Below, one piece after another: positions 29,502 to 39,500 of a stretch of DNA of 64,000 nucleotides. The notes beneath the pieces were generated by a model. It had not been told where the DNA came from, did not search any database, and saw only the letters and a program-made list of their open reading frames with translations. The position numbers and the translations under genes are program-made. This stretch comes from Saccharomycopsis fibuligera x Saccharomycopsis cf. fibuligera (Eukaryota > Ascomycota > Saccharomycetes > Ascoideales > Saccharomycopsidaceae): NCBI GenBank assembly GCA_001936135.1, contig CP012820.1:1488001-1552000 (forward strand), read 5' to 3'. How positions within the stretch are numbered: position 1 is the stretch's first letter; each line of letters starts with the position of its first letter.

Positions 29502-30777
29502 TTTTTTAAGTTTTATATTTGTATGGAATGCTATAAATTGAATGGTATAGTTTAACTGAGGTTGTTTATCTGAAGTTATTTGAAGCTTCTAGTATTCACG
29601 TCCCGTAGCTGAAATTGCCATACTACCTACTGAAACACAGTATTCCGGGAATATCCCTTCTTCGGTGACCCATAGTCCTGGTGTAATCCGAGGGTATGGT
29701 CCCTTTTAAACTGCATCAAGTGTTCATTCTCGATATTGATATGTCTGCACAAGGCAGTTTCGAATATAAAAAGTGTGCATCAACACATATATTGCTTGAA
29801 GCAATTGTTAACTTTGTTCATAATACACATTTTGCAAAAGGATGTTGTCCAAGACTCGAGGCATGACTGAAAAGGGTAGAATACAAGTTATGACATACAA
29901 GTGCTAATGTTACTCTGATTGTCTATTTAAAGAACTAAAATAGTTAAAGATCAATGAACAATTATAATTTGGAATGTAAAAAAGTTATTCGGATTTTTGC
30001 TGAGCTAGTTGGACTTCATATGATGGTCATCAAAAAACCGGTTAGGATTTAGTATTAAAGAGCAGATACTTTAGAGAGCAGAATAAATACAAATGATTGA
30101 TTAACTCTCTACTTTTTAAGTGAATGAGTAAATGGATGTGCGTCCTTAGAGACACTATTATTGCTAACAAGTAGCGTGGGTAGTCTGAAATTCAAGCCGT
30201 CACCTTTACATTAGTAAATACATCTGAGCATTACATTTTTTTTAAAATAATTTTATTTTCAATATCTTTGGGCGAGCACCAATTCATCCCAGCTAATAAG
30301 TCTAACGCTCCCAATTTAGAAAAATCTAAAGCAAGCACTAACAACACTTCAAGCTGTCATAAAGCAGATGGTTTTGAATTCTATTCCGACTTCCAACTGA
30401 AAACTATATAGCTAAAAGATGAACTTACAGGCAAACGTAAAGTTAGAAAATTAAGAACTGAAAATCTATTTCTTTGCTACAACACAATAAATAAAAAAAC
30501 TAAGCTAAAGTTCGCCCTCACAAGACCTTCTTTGCGAGGGAGTAAATATTATATAAAATGGAAAACAAATCAGCATACATTTCCTCTAATAGTTTCTAAG
30601 CATGGCTAAAGCATCATGAGCATTTAAATGAAAAAACATAAATTTTGTCCACATTCCACGTTTCAAAATGTTGAATACTTAGTGTCAATAAAGCCAAAAT
30701 CCGCAGTTGGATCAGGCAAGTCGACTAGCTCCATTATCACCATTGCTGTCCGAGCTGCCATTATAATTGATCTCTGT
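29502..30777. other. Gene-free region upstream of YVC1 and downstream of the secreted-protein gene
   Basis: About 1.3 kb, AT-rich, with no ORF of substance on either strand. The YVC1 promoter lies at the left end. It contains a small palindrome, ATTCCGGGAAT, at about 29641-29651. I found no tRNA or recognisable structural RNA. Confidence 0.5.
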
Positions 30778-31629
30778 TCAATTTGGAGAGACCACAGTAG
30801 TTTGTTTCACTTGGCCCGTAGCTTCCGGCTGAGCAGCTAGAGAGCCAGCAGTAGCTGCTTTATTAGAATCTTCTGCGCCAGAAACTGCAGCAACACGAGG
30901 GATCCTAGTTTGTTCCATACCACCGGCGCCAGCAGCGGTGGTAGCAACAGCCTGAGTGTTCGCAATTTGAGATACAGTTGCTCCTGTAGCTATGTTAGTA
31001 GGTTTCAAAACAGTACCACCCTGTGCTTTGCAAGCCGAACTTGCACTAGCAATCAATGCAGCGGATACGCCCTGGACATTTTGCATGCCAGCGGCTTCAC
31101 AAGGATTCATTGAAGTTTGTACCATTTGTGTTTTCAGTCCTGTGCTAACAGAGCCATCAGAACCTGTCTGAAAATATGGAACGACTGCCGGAATCATCAT
31201 TAATGGCATAGCAAATCCACCGGCAACGTTAGCATACTTCTGAAGCTTGTCCATCTTGCCTTCTGTTTGTACAGGAACATTGTTGTTGTTATTGTTGTTG
31301 TTGTTATTTTCTTGTTTGGTATCTGCCCCAGTTACGGCTGCTTGAGTGGCAGCAGCTGCTGTTGTATGGGCAACAGTTGGGTGAGCGGCGGTTTGATGAA
31401 CAGTTGGATGAGCTACTGTTGCTTCTGCAGTTTTTTTATTCTTTCCAAAACTACCCAATTTTGTCAAATATTTGCCCAAATTGAGTTTTGGGAGTTTAGC
31501 AAACCCTCTTTTGTCTAGCAGGCCTTCTGCTATCTGAAGTTTGTAATCCTTGATGCCATTAATGGAGTATGATTGAACGTTCAAGACTTGAGAAAGCACT
31601 AACAAAACTAATACTAAATTATTTAACAT
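30778..31629 (-). CDS. Secreted Ala/Thr/Asn-rich protein of unknown function with a Kex2-type site
   Basis: A 283-residue protein not recognised from any family. A signal peptide covers about residues 1-20 (MLNNLVLVLLVLSQVLNVQS). A Lys-Arg pair at about 40-41 (LLDKRG) is a candidate Kex2 cleavage site. Next come a basic Lys/Leu segment, an Ala/His/Thr/Val-rich stretch with repeated AHPTV words (71-105), and a run of ten Asn. A hydrophobic Met/Pro-rich segment (GGFAMPLMMIPAVVPYFQTG, about 137-156) could contact membranes. Only two Cys are present, after the hydrophobic segment (NPCEAAG and SACKAQ). There is no GPI-attachment signal. It is divergent from the pseudo-protease gene, with 1.87 kb between starts. 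Expression and function are unknown. Confidence 0.7.
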   Translation of the reverse strand: MLNNLVLVLLVLSQVLNVQSYSINGIKDYKLQIAEGLLDKRGFAKLPKLNLGKYLTKLGSFGKNKKTAEATVAHPTVHQTAAHPTVAHTTAAAATQAAVTGADTKQENNNNNNNNNNVPVQTEGKMDKLQKYANVAGGFAMPLMMIPAVVPYFQTGSDGSVSTGLKTQMVQTSMNPCEAAGMQNVQGVSAALIASASSACKAQGGTVLKPTNIATGATVSQIANTQAVATTAAGAGGMEQTRIPRVAAVSGAEDSNKAATAGSLAAQPEATGQVKQTTVVSPN

Positions 31630-33499
31630 TGTGATATTGCGTGGTCTAAGCAGTTCTTTTGACTTTATAATTAAACAAGTTGTAGCTGTTACTAAAATGG
31701 ATATAGAGAAATTTTACAGAGGCAATGTGGTTTGACATACACCGGATGACCATGACTATTTAAATCTAATATCTTATGTGTGAAAGAAAACAGTAATTTA
31801 ACAACACAAAACAGAGCAAAAATGCCCAGAAAACAATAATACTCACCTGTGTTTGACATTCTCTGGATTTAAAGCTTTTCAAATGTTATTGCAGAACGGT
31901 AATAATAATAGGGTACAACTTCCATTAGCGGTGCTATCCCTATAAGCCCAACGTATTTTTATACTACATGCCGTAAGCACCGTATAGCAGCAAACGGGGT
32001 TATCCACTTGGCAGTCTAAAGAAGATTTTGGTACATAATTTTCCACATGCATTCAAGAAGGTAAAACAATAGAAATTTTTCAACTTTCCGTGAGACAAGT
32101 ATTTCTGGCAATGGCATTACATACCGTACCAAGCGACAGTAGGTAAATCCATACGATGCCGACCCAACACAAACGGCACTACCAGGACGCATGCTTCGCA
32201 CTTGCTTGAGAAAAAACTACCCCAAAAAACTCCAAGATAAAAATAGGTGCAGAACTTTTTTACTTTCTCTTGCAAAAAGTGTACCCCAAAAACCTAGCCT
32301 TACTGCTCAACTTGGGCAACTGGACAAGATGTTTCCGCTGCAATTAATGTATCTAAAATCTGCGACACATCTGTGTTACCGGAGATCAGTACTGCAGAAT
32401 ATTATTTCTGACATGCATTAAGAAAAACTAAACAAAGCAAAATATCAACAGTTAAATATTGGTGAACAATCAATACACGCGAAATAATATTTTGTGTTGA
32501 TGCTTGCTAAAGTTCATGGTGATTGTTTGAAAAGTGTCTTTGAGTCAGGTACTGAAAGTAGTCCTCTATCTAACACTTGAAAAACTTCTTTTTCACGTTA
32601 AAGGCGTATCGTTTATCTCCTACCACTGGTAATCTATACTCAAAGATAAACTATATCGTAGAACTCTTTATGCCTTTCAACGTGTTTTTCCTTTAGTGGT
32701 TTTGACTAAATTGGATATACTGTAAACAGAAAAAAAAGTTTTGAAGGCAATAGAGTCCAAAACGCACCGCTCTGCTTAACCCCAACGTGCCATCAATTAG
32801 TATTATGCTAAGCAATTTTGCCACCACTGATTAACCTATTCCGGTATAGAAACTGCGCTACCGTTTTTGCTACACATCCCAATATTTCTTCCATTTTTTT
32901 CCCTATGGCACAGTTACTGAGTAGAATTCAAGGTCAAGTAAACAATCATAACTCGCAACTTACAACTTACAGTTCTGTAAGCATGGATTAGTGGTTGTCA
33001 TATTTTGTCAATTTGCAGTTTACCAGAAGCTTCAAATTGCTACAGTAGAAATATCCGCTCATCAACGTATGGCAGTAACATACTTCGGTAAATCTATTAG
33101 TGGTTTTGCCGTGCACATTTTTCGCTAGTTCAAGAATTGGACCCAATATTAGCGTCGCCTATCTTTTAAAAGCATTCTGTCATTTAATTGCTGGTCAAAA
33201 AACTATCCACCTTGTCTTTCCTCTATAAATCCTCAAGAAGGCCAGCCGGTGTTTCTGTCTCTAAGTCTCAAAGTAACGCATTCCACTAAATCTCAGTCCC
33301 ACGCCATGTGCCATCTTATTTCGCTTATACGTTGCCGTACACTGAAAAGTATTTTATCTATTTGACATATAAGATGTGGCATATATAAGCCAACGGGTGC
33401 CCTTTATGCTTTCATAGCGAGCACCTAATGGGATGTTAACCAAGCACAATAGTAAAAAAAAGAAAAGCACAAAATCAATTCTCATTGTCTAATTTCAAA
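31630..33499. promoter_or_regulatory. Divergent promoter region of two secreted-protein genes
   Basis: A long (1.87 kb) AT-rich gene-free region flanked by genes with signal peptides. It includes an imperfect 91-bp inverted repeat at 32594-32684 and a TATATAA box within GGCATATATAAGCC at about 33378-33391, some 110 bases before the pseudo-protease ATG. Such long upstream regions are common for condition-regulated secreted-protein genes in Candida. Confidence 0.5.
32594..32684. repeat. Imperfect inverted repeat / potential hairpin
   Basis: The left arm CACGTTAAAGGCGTA (32594-32608) pairs with the right arm at 32669-32684, whose complement reads CACGTTGAAAGGCATA. Inside them, GTTTATCT (32611-32618) pairs perfectly with AGATAAAC (32644-32651). 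I see no coding or transposon content. Confidence 0.6.
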
Positions 33500-35461
33500 A
33501 TGTTGTTCAAACGAAACTTGCTTTTAGTGATCTTAGCTACGTTAATTTCAACCACACACGGTGCACCTGTAGTCAAGCTAAATTTCGGTGTCGTTGAAAA
33601 AAATAGTACTAATTATAGCCACAATAGACCGTCAGATCTTACCACCATTGACACTCTTAACAAATCTGATACACAAAATGCAGGAAAGCTAGAACATAAA
33701 TATAAGTACAAATACAAACCTGTGGACTTCACTACTGTTCCGCAAAGCACTGAGAAGAGAAGCGAGGATAGTGCAACAACCCAACGAGAAAACCTTGAGG
33801 ACAATTACATAACACAAAGAGTTGATCCTGATGATAATGATGACGATTACGCTGGCAAAAGTGTTGATGAGTGGGTTGTTCACTTTGACAAACGAGAAGA
33901 ATTGGTGAAGTACAAGCCAGTTGCTTTTACGACTGTCAATAGCAATGGTAACAACAACAACAACAACAACAGTAACAGCAACAACAGTAACAGCAACGAG
34001 GCAAAGAACACCGCTTCTGCCGAGTACAAGTTTAAACCAGTAGATTTTACTACGGTTGTCAATAAAAAAACTGTTAAAGGAAACACTAGCGAAGAAAAAG
34101 ACGCTTTCAGTTCTTTGAAGCATAGCAAGTACCAGCCAGTGGACTTTACCATAGTCAATAAGACTCCCGTTAAGAATGCAACTGTGCAAAATAACAACTT
34201 TAAACCAGTAGATTTCACTACAGAAGTGCTCGAGCCTGCCAAAGCAAGCAAAAGAGACCTTTCGCAAGCGAGGCAAAGTTTGAGTAACAGCAGCACTAAC
34301 TCCGAGGAAAATCAAAATCAAAAGTATCTTAGTGTCCCGTTGAAACATCGTGACGGAGTTTACTTTGTCAATGTTAAAGTCGGCAGCAATCGGCACAAGC
34401 TTAAACTAATTTATGATGCTGCTACTCTGGACATTGTTATTCCTAGCACGAGGAAGCATTCTTTGATCCCACATTTGAGCAAGTTCAATCCGTCACTTTC
34501 CAGCAGCTACCAGAAGCAACAGCAAGGTGCCAGTGATAATAATGAAGGAGACTTCGTTACATCTCTTGATAATAATGAAGAAGTAGATGTTCACGGAACT
34601 TGGGGCCGCGACGTGCTAGAACTTGATGGTAGCAGTGGTCATGGTGATGATACAAAAACCAAAGGCAAAGTTGATGGGGCCATGTTGGGACTCGCGTCGG
34701 AGACAATGCTACGGTATGGGGTATTTGGCCTTGGTCCTCAATCCAACGAGGCCAGCTTTAAGTTTCCAAATCATTCCGGTAACAACAAGAAATTCACTTA
34801 TGACAATTTTCTCACCCAGATGAAACAGCAAGGAGTCATTTTCAAAAAATCATACTCGGTCTATTTGAACGAGAAGAACGCTACGGATGGGGCATACCTA
34901 ATTTTTGGCGGTATCGATAAGGCCAAATTTGAAGATGAGTTGACATACTTGCCGCTCCAGGCGGGTGAGGCTTTTGGAAATTCTACAAAATCAGACACCA
35001 ACATGTACATCACACTAGACCGAGTTTCCCACGATGGTAAAAACTTGGCCAGTAAGCCATATCGTGCCTTGATCTCGGGATTGGAGAACCAGCTTTCGGT
35101 TCCTACCGAAGTCTACAAGCAGATCGGCAGCAAATATGGGAACTACTCGGAAATTTACAAAGCATACACCATCGATTGCACTGCAACAGGACCAGACTTG
35201 GAGTTCTACTTTGGCAGCGAGAGTGGGCATGGAAAGAAAGTCACTGTTCCTTTCAACAACTTGGTATTGAATGTTTTGCCAGAGCTCAAGAAATTGGGAT
35301 TCAATCAATGCATGGTGGGAATCAAGGACAGCGGTGAGGATAGGTTTGTGTTGGGAAGTAGCTTTTTGCAGGCAGCCTATGTGAATTTTGATTTCGAAGA
35401 TAGCAAAGTTGGGATTTCGCAGGCGAAATATTCCAGTAAAACAGAAATTACCAGTTATTAG
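33500..35461 (+). CDS. Secreted aspartyl-protease-like protein lacking the second catalytic Asp (pseudo-protease) with a repeat-bearing pro-region
   Basis: The ATG at 33500 begins a signal peptide (MLFKRNLLLVILATLISTTH); the frame opens slightly earlier at a TTG. The protein is 653 residues. The pro-region (about 22-252) carries five copies of K[YF][KQ]PV[DA]FT-type decapeptides at 71-80, 137-146, 177-186, 210-219 and 233-242, plus Lys-Arg pairs at 86-87, 131-132 and 251-252. From about 275 it has the pepsin/Sap fold order: YFVNVKVGS, a first active site IYDAAT-x-DIVIPS (Asp306), GTWGRD, the glycine-rich core, FGGID, and YTIDC paired with QCMVG. The second active-site segment reads ALISGLENQLSVP, with no Asp. 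The protein is therefore probably not an active protease. The first disulfide pair of Saps is also missing. Confidence 0.85.
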   Translation: MLFKRNLLLVILATLISTTHGAPVVKLNFGVVEKNSTNYSHNRPSDLTTIDTLNKSDTQNAGKLEHKYKYKYKPVDFTTVPQSTEKRSEDSATTQRENLEDNYITQRVDPDDNDDDYAGKSVDEWVVHFDKREELVKYKPVAFTTVNSNGNNNNNNNSNSNNSNSNEAKNTASAEYKFKPVDFTTVVNKKTVKGNTSEEKDAFSSLKHSKYQPVDFTIVNKTPVKNATVQNNNFKPVDFTTEVLEPAKASKRDLSQARQSLSNSSTNSEENQNQKYLSVPLKHRDGVYFVNVKVGSNRHKLKLIYDAATLDIVIPSTRKHSLIPHLSKFNPSLSSSYQKQQQGASDNNEGDFVTSLDNNEEVDVHGTWGRDVLELDGSSGHGDDTKTKGKVDGAMLGLASETMLRYGVFGLGPQSNEASFKFPNHSGNNKKFTYDNFLTQMKQQGVIFKKSYSVYLNEKNATDGAYLIFGGIDKAKFEDELTYLPLQAGEAFGNSTKSDTNMYITLDRVSHDGKNLASKPYRALISGLENQLSVPTEVYKQIGSKYGNYSEIYKAYTIDCTATGPDLEFYFGSESGHGKKVTVPFNNLVLNVLPELKKLGFNQCMVGIKDSGEDRFVLGSSFLQAAYVNFDFEDSKVGISQAKYSSKTEITSY

Positions 35462-35999
35462 CATCTGTATTTACTGTCTTGATGTCTTGATAACAAGTTT
35501 CCTTGTTGTTTGCATTTCGATAAAATTTATTGCTCGACGTTCTCTCACTCTTGTTTTTGTCCGTTTACTCTGATCAGCATATATATCTTTACGATACATA
35601 GTTAATTTTCCAATTGTATTTTTCCATATAGCATATCTGTAATCGCTCAGCATGAACTTTTTTCTGCAGTAACTAAACGTTAAAATCTATGGCTCAACCA
35701 CGACAGTCAAAGTTTAAATGTGTGTGTGTGACATGGCCGCCATATTGTTTAGACAGCTCGGAAGAGGTTATGACATCAGAGCTAAAGTCCGAAGATGGCA
35801 TTGGTCATGAATACCGGGTATTGATGATTGGCTTGACTTCACTTGGAGGTTTTCCAGCAGTTGTTTAACATAGCACCGAGTGCACTCACTTTGATTATCA
35901 TTATAGCAATTCCTTTACCCCAGATTTAGAAAGTCTGCGGCGGCGGTGTTCCGGGGCCCCGGAGAAAAACTTCCCAAACAGTCCCTCCCCCTTAATATC

Positions 36000-36041
36000 G
36001 CTGGCCAATCACAGGCGGCCGCTGGCCAATCACAGGCTGCC
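36000..36041. repeat. 21-bp tandem duplication carrying CCAAT boxes
   Basis: Two head-to-tail 21-bp units (36000-36020 and 36021-36041, one mismatch), each with GGCCAATCACAGG. They place CCAAT at 36005-36009 and 36026-36030. CCAAT is the binding site of the HAP complex, which activates respiratory genes. Confidence 0.85.
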
Positions 36042-36277
36042 GCTGCCTGACGGTTAACGACGCCGCCAAACGTTCTTCTCAGCAGAGAGTCAAGACTGCC
36101 TTTCCAGAGAAAACTACTAAGCAGAAAAGAGCAGACGATACTGGCACTTGTCACGGAGTAATTGACTGCTAGAGCGCAAGTGAACACAGCATTGATACCG
36201 TATAGTATGGGCTAGCACTGTATATACCATAGTATAAGTCAGGCAGATCAGATAGTGGTGCTTCAGCTGGCAAAACA

Positions 36278-36288
36278 CCGTTGATCCG
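36278..36288 (+). promoter_or_regulatory. Carbon source responsive element (CSRE)
   Basis: CCGTTGATCCG matches the CSRE consensus CCRTTSRNCCG at every position. In yeasts the zinc-cluster activators Cat8 and Sip4 bind this element to derepress glyoxylate-cycle and gluconeogenic genes. It lies about 300 bases before the malate synthase ATG. Confidence 0.75.
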
Positions 36289-36585
36289 CGTGGGCGAGCG
36301 CTCCGGCGAAGCGTGCGAAATCCGTTCATCATTGTGCAGCCATCTGTGGGCTATATGGCATACATACATATATTCTGGCTCATCGCATCGCATCCCAGCA
36401 CAACTGAGGCATATATAAAGCAGTTAGTCTGCTCACATCACAACATCTTCTTCTGTTGGTGTCAGCGTCACATTTCTCTTTTATTCTCTCACTACATTTG
36501 CTTATTGTCTTGTTGCACAAGATCTCACCACATTGCCTCAGATCACAGTCATAGATATAAAACACATCGCATCACCACGCTCAAT

Positions 36586-38262
36586 ATGGTCAACAGAATT
36601 TACGGATCCATCGACAACGTGGAAATCCTCGCCCCGGTTAGCAATAAGCCTGCGTACCCTGGTGCTCCAACCACGCCGGCTGACATTCTCACCAAGAAGG
36701 CCCTTTCTTTTGTTGTGTTGCTCCATCGCGCTTTCAACAAAACCAGGGTCGAGCTTTTGCAGAACCGTCAGAAGGTTCAAAAACAGATTGACGAGGGCAA
36801 ACCATTAGACTTTTTGAAAGAAACCGAGTCGGTTCGCCAAAACCCAGAATGGAAAGGCCCGCCATTGGCCCCAGGCTTAGTTGACAGAAGAACTGAAATC
36901 ACGGGCCCAACTGACCGTAAAATGGTCATTAACGCATTGAATTCTCCAGCGTACACTTACATGACCGACTTTGAAGATTCCTCTGCTCCAACCTGGGACA
37001 ATGTCATCAATGGCCAAGTCAACTTGTTTGATGCAGTCCGCAAGCAAATTGAGTTGCCAACTGACAGAAAGCACTACAAGTTGAACTTGGAAAACGGCCG
37101 CGAGTTGCCGACTTTGATTGTTAGACCAAGAGGATGGCATATGGTCGATAGCCACATTTTGGTTGACGGAGAGCCGATAAGCGCCTCAATTTTGGATTTC
37201 GGTCTCTATTTCTACCACAACGCACACCAGTTGGTTGAAAACGGCGTGGGTCCATACTTTTACTTGCCAAAGATGGAACATTACTTGGAGGCAAGACTAT
37301 GGAATGAAATTTTCAACGTTGCCCAGGATGTGCTCAAGATCCCAAGAGGCACTGTTCGTGCCACTGTGCTTATTGAAACTTTGCCTGCTGCGTTCCAGAT
37401 GGAAGAAATTATCTATGAGCTCAGAGACCACTCTTCTGGTTTGAATTGCGGTAGATGGGACTACATGTTCAGCACCATCAAAAGACTCAGAAACAATCCA
37501 AACAACTTGTTGCCAAACAGAGACCAGGTGACCATGGCGGTTCCTTTCATGGAGTCCTACGTCAAGCGCTTGATTGAAATCTGCCACCGCCGTAAAGTGC
37601 ACGCCATGGGCGGCATGGCAGCTCTTGTGCCAATCAAGAGCGACCCGAAGGCTAACGAAGCCGCCTTAGCCAAGGTGAGAAAGGACAAGGAAAGAGAGGC
37701 CAAGTTCGGCCACGACGGGTCCTGGATTGCCCATCCTGGCTTGGAGCCAATTTGCACCTCTGTGTTCGACGAGTTCATGCCTACGCCAAATCAGCTACAC
37801 TACATTCCTAAGGATCCGCAAATCACCGCAGAAAACTTGACCAACACCGGCATCGAGGGGGGCAAGATTACCACCGAGGGTATCAGGGTGAACTTGTACA
37901 TTGGGCTAGCCTACTCGGAGGCTTGGCTCAGAGGCCAAGGCTGCGTTGCCATCAACAACTTGATGGAAGATGCCGCTACTGCCGAGGTCTCTAGAACCCA
38001 GCTATGGCAATGGGTGACTCACGGCGCCAAGTTGGCTGATACCGGAGAAACCGTTACCAAAGAGTTGACCACCAAGTTGCTTGAAGAGGAAACCGCCAAA
38101 CTTGTTGCCAGCTCGGGGCCAGGTAACAAGTTCGAGCTTGCTGCCAAGTTGTTCAGACCAGAAATCAGAGGAGAGCAGTTCAGCGAATTCTTGACCGACT
38201 TGTTGTATCCAGAAATTACCACTGTGGGCGGCAAGGTCGAGGTGGCCAGCTTGAAGGAGTAG
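36586..38262 (+). CDS. MLS1: Malate synthase (glyoxylate cycle)
   Basis: Condenses glyoxylate and acetyl-CoA to malate. The frame is open from 36313 (GTG) but the ATG at 36586 gives 558 residues, the family's usual length. The substrate-binding RPRGWHM is near residue 180. The family signature [16 protein letters not shown] is at about 280-295 (Mg2+ and catalytic region). [19 protein letters not shown] (about 462-480) carries the catalytic Asp. The C-terminus is VEVASLKE, which is not a canonical peroxisomal PTS1 tripeptide. The gene uses TTG and CTC for leucine and I found no in-frame CTG, as expected of a highly expressed CTG-clade gene. The promoter has a CSRE and duplicated CCAAT boxes. 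Confidence 0.96.
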   Translation: MVNRIYGSIDNVEILAPVSNKPAYPGAPTTPADILTKKALSFVVLLHRAFNKTRVELLQNRQKVQKQIDEGKPLDFLKETESVRQNPEWKGPPLAPGLVDRRTEITGPTDRKMVINALNSPAYTYMTDFEDSSAPTWDNVINGQVNLFDAVRKQIELPTDRKHYKLNLENGRELPTLIVRPRGWHMVDSHILVDGEPISASILDFGLYFYHNAHQLVENGVGPYFYLPKMEHYLEARLWNEIFNVAQDVLKIPRGTVRATVLIETLPAAFQMEEIIYELRDHSSGLNCGRWDYMFSTIKRLRNNPNNLLPNRDQVTMAVPFMESYVKRLIEICHRRKVHAMGGMAALVPIKSDPKANEAALAKVRKDKEREAKFGHDGSWIAHPGLEPICTSVFDEFMPTPNQLHYIPKDPQITAENLTNTGIEGGKITTEGIRVNLYIGLAYSEAWLRGQGCVAINNLMEDAATAEVSRTQLWQWVTHGAKLADTGETVTKELTTKLLEEETAKLVASSGPGNKFELAAKLFRPEIRGEQFSEFLTDLLYPEITTVGGKVEVASLKE

Positions 38263-39460
38263 ATACTCTGCTGAAACCCCAGGCAGGAGGTGAACAGAAC
38301 AAAAGTACATACACATATATATCGCGTCACGCCATCACTATGCCCTTTCCATATTCCTCATAAAAAAATATAAACCGTCGTTCATAGATACAGGAGCTTT
38401 TTCGTTTGAGTGTAAGCGGCTTTCTCGGCGCTGTAAAATCAACAAGCTCTGCTGGGCCGCCGTGTGCACGGCGCCAACATTATGTTTGGACAGCAAAACG
38501 AAACGTAGCAGCGGTTAAAATGCCATTTTGGCGGCAACGGCGGCGGTGGCGCTCAGGAAACAACAGCAGCCTGAGCTCTGAGATGCTGCTTACGTTTCAA
38601 GCACGTGCACGCAACATACGATACAAAGCGGACACCGGAAGGCATGTACCGAGAAACGGTCACCCATTATGCTTTCGGGCCCATGCGCTGACGCCTATGT
38701 TCGGTACCATCCATATCTGCCGGCAAGCCAGTGGATTTCTGGGTTTTCTTGTCTTTCGTAGGCAGGATGCCAGTCGCGCCAGGCGTGTCAGCCGTGTCAG
38801 TCGTGTCACACTGGTTCGAGACGCCAGCTGTCGCCGCCAACCCGTTCGACGGGAACCGCTCGACGGGAACGAACTAGCGAGTCAACGCTGCTGCCCCAGA
38901 CCAGCCCAGCAGCGGCCCACGAGGACATTTGCTAAGCTCTGTGGTCGTGGAAACACACGCCTGGGCCAGCTGAACCAGGCTGAAATTCATTGCGCTTGGC
39001 TGTTCAGGGCTTCGTTGCTGGCTGAGTACTAAGCTGCTTTGCCATGCCTTGTGCGACGCAGTACGGTTCCGTCCGCCACTGCGCTGGCTTAGTGGCCATT
39101 TGTACCGCCATTGCCAGTGCCAACACTGCGCGCGGTTTGGCCGCGCGGTTTGGCCGAGCGCTTCAGCAAGCTTGGAGTGAGTACTGCTCTGGGACGCCGC
39201 CGGCGGTGGGCAGATGGGCCCATCACTTGCTGTAGCCGCTGGCAAGGTCGCCAGAGTGGTGCGGCCTGAGCTTGGCGTCCGAACAAGCAAGACGTTTGAA
39301 AAGGCTCCATCGGGCTTGTTTTGGCGCATGCACTCACAGACGCTTACTTGCGGTGTCGCTGAACAATGCGTGCAAATACGTCAGACAGAACGGACAAGCA
39401 GGAATACAGCAAAGATGAAAAGCAGACAAGCAACAACAGCGTCACCCTCACCCTCGGCAT

Positions 39461-39500
39461 CGCCGCCGCCGTCGCCGTCGCCGTCGCCGTCGCCATCACC
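39461..39500. repeat. (GTCGCC)n hexanucleotide repeat
   Basis: Imperfect GCCGTC units in the GC-rich island. In two frames they would encode simple dipeptide repeats, but no credible gene surrounds them. Confidence 0.85.

Larger units (their letters stand above)
35462..36585 (+). promoter_or_regulatory. Malate synthase promoter region
   Basis: A 1.1-kb gene-free stretch upstream of malate synthase. From left to right it holds a GC-rich patch (about 35935-36075) with a tandem CCAAT duplication, a carbon-source responsive element at 36278-36288, a partial second copy near 36331, and a TATA box (ATATATAAA) near 36410-36420. Confidence 0.65.

Noticed and set aside
30040-30056. GGTTAGGAT word resembling Candida telomeric repeats; considered as a telomerase-RNA template
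   Set aside because: Only nine bases match and there is no second partial repeat; such a match is expected by chance about once in a window of this size.
33689-34396. 235- and 138-codon minus-strand frames opposite the pseudo-protease pro-region
   Set aside because: They mirror the Asn runs and KPVDFTTV repeats of the plus-strand gene (giving Val/Leu runs) and lack independent support.
38811-38825. GGTTCGAGAC, a tRNA B-box-like word
   Set aside because: It differs from the B-box at conserved positions, and no matching A-box or acceptor stem is found around it.
38406-39032. 208-codon frame in the GC-rich island
   Set aside because: It starts with TTG, is Arg/Cys-rich with no motif, and several overlapping frames exist on both strands because GC-rich DNA has few stops.
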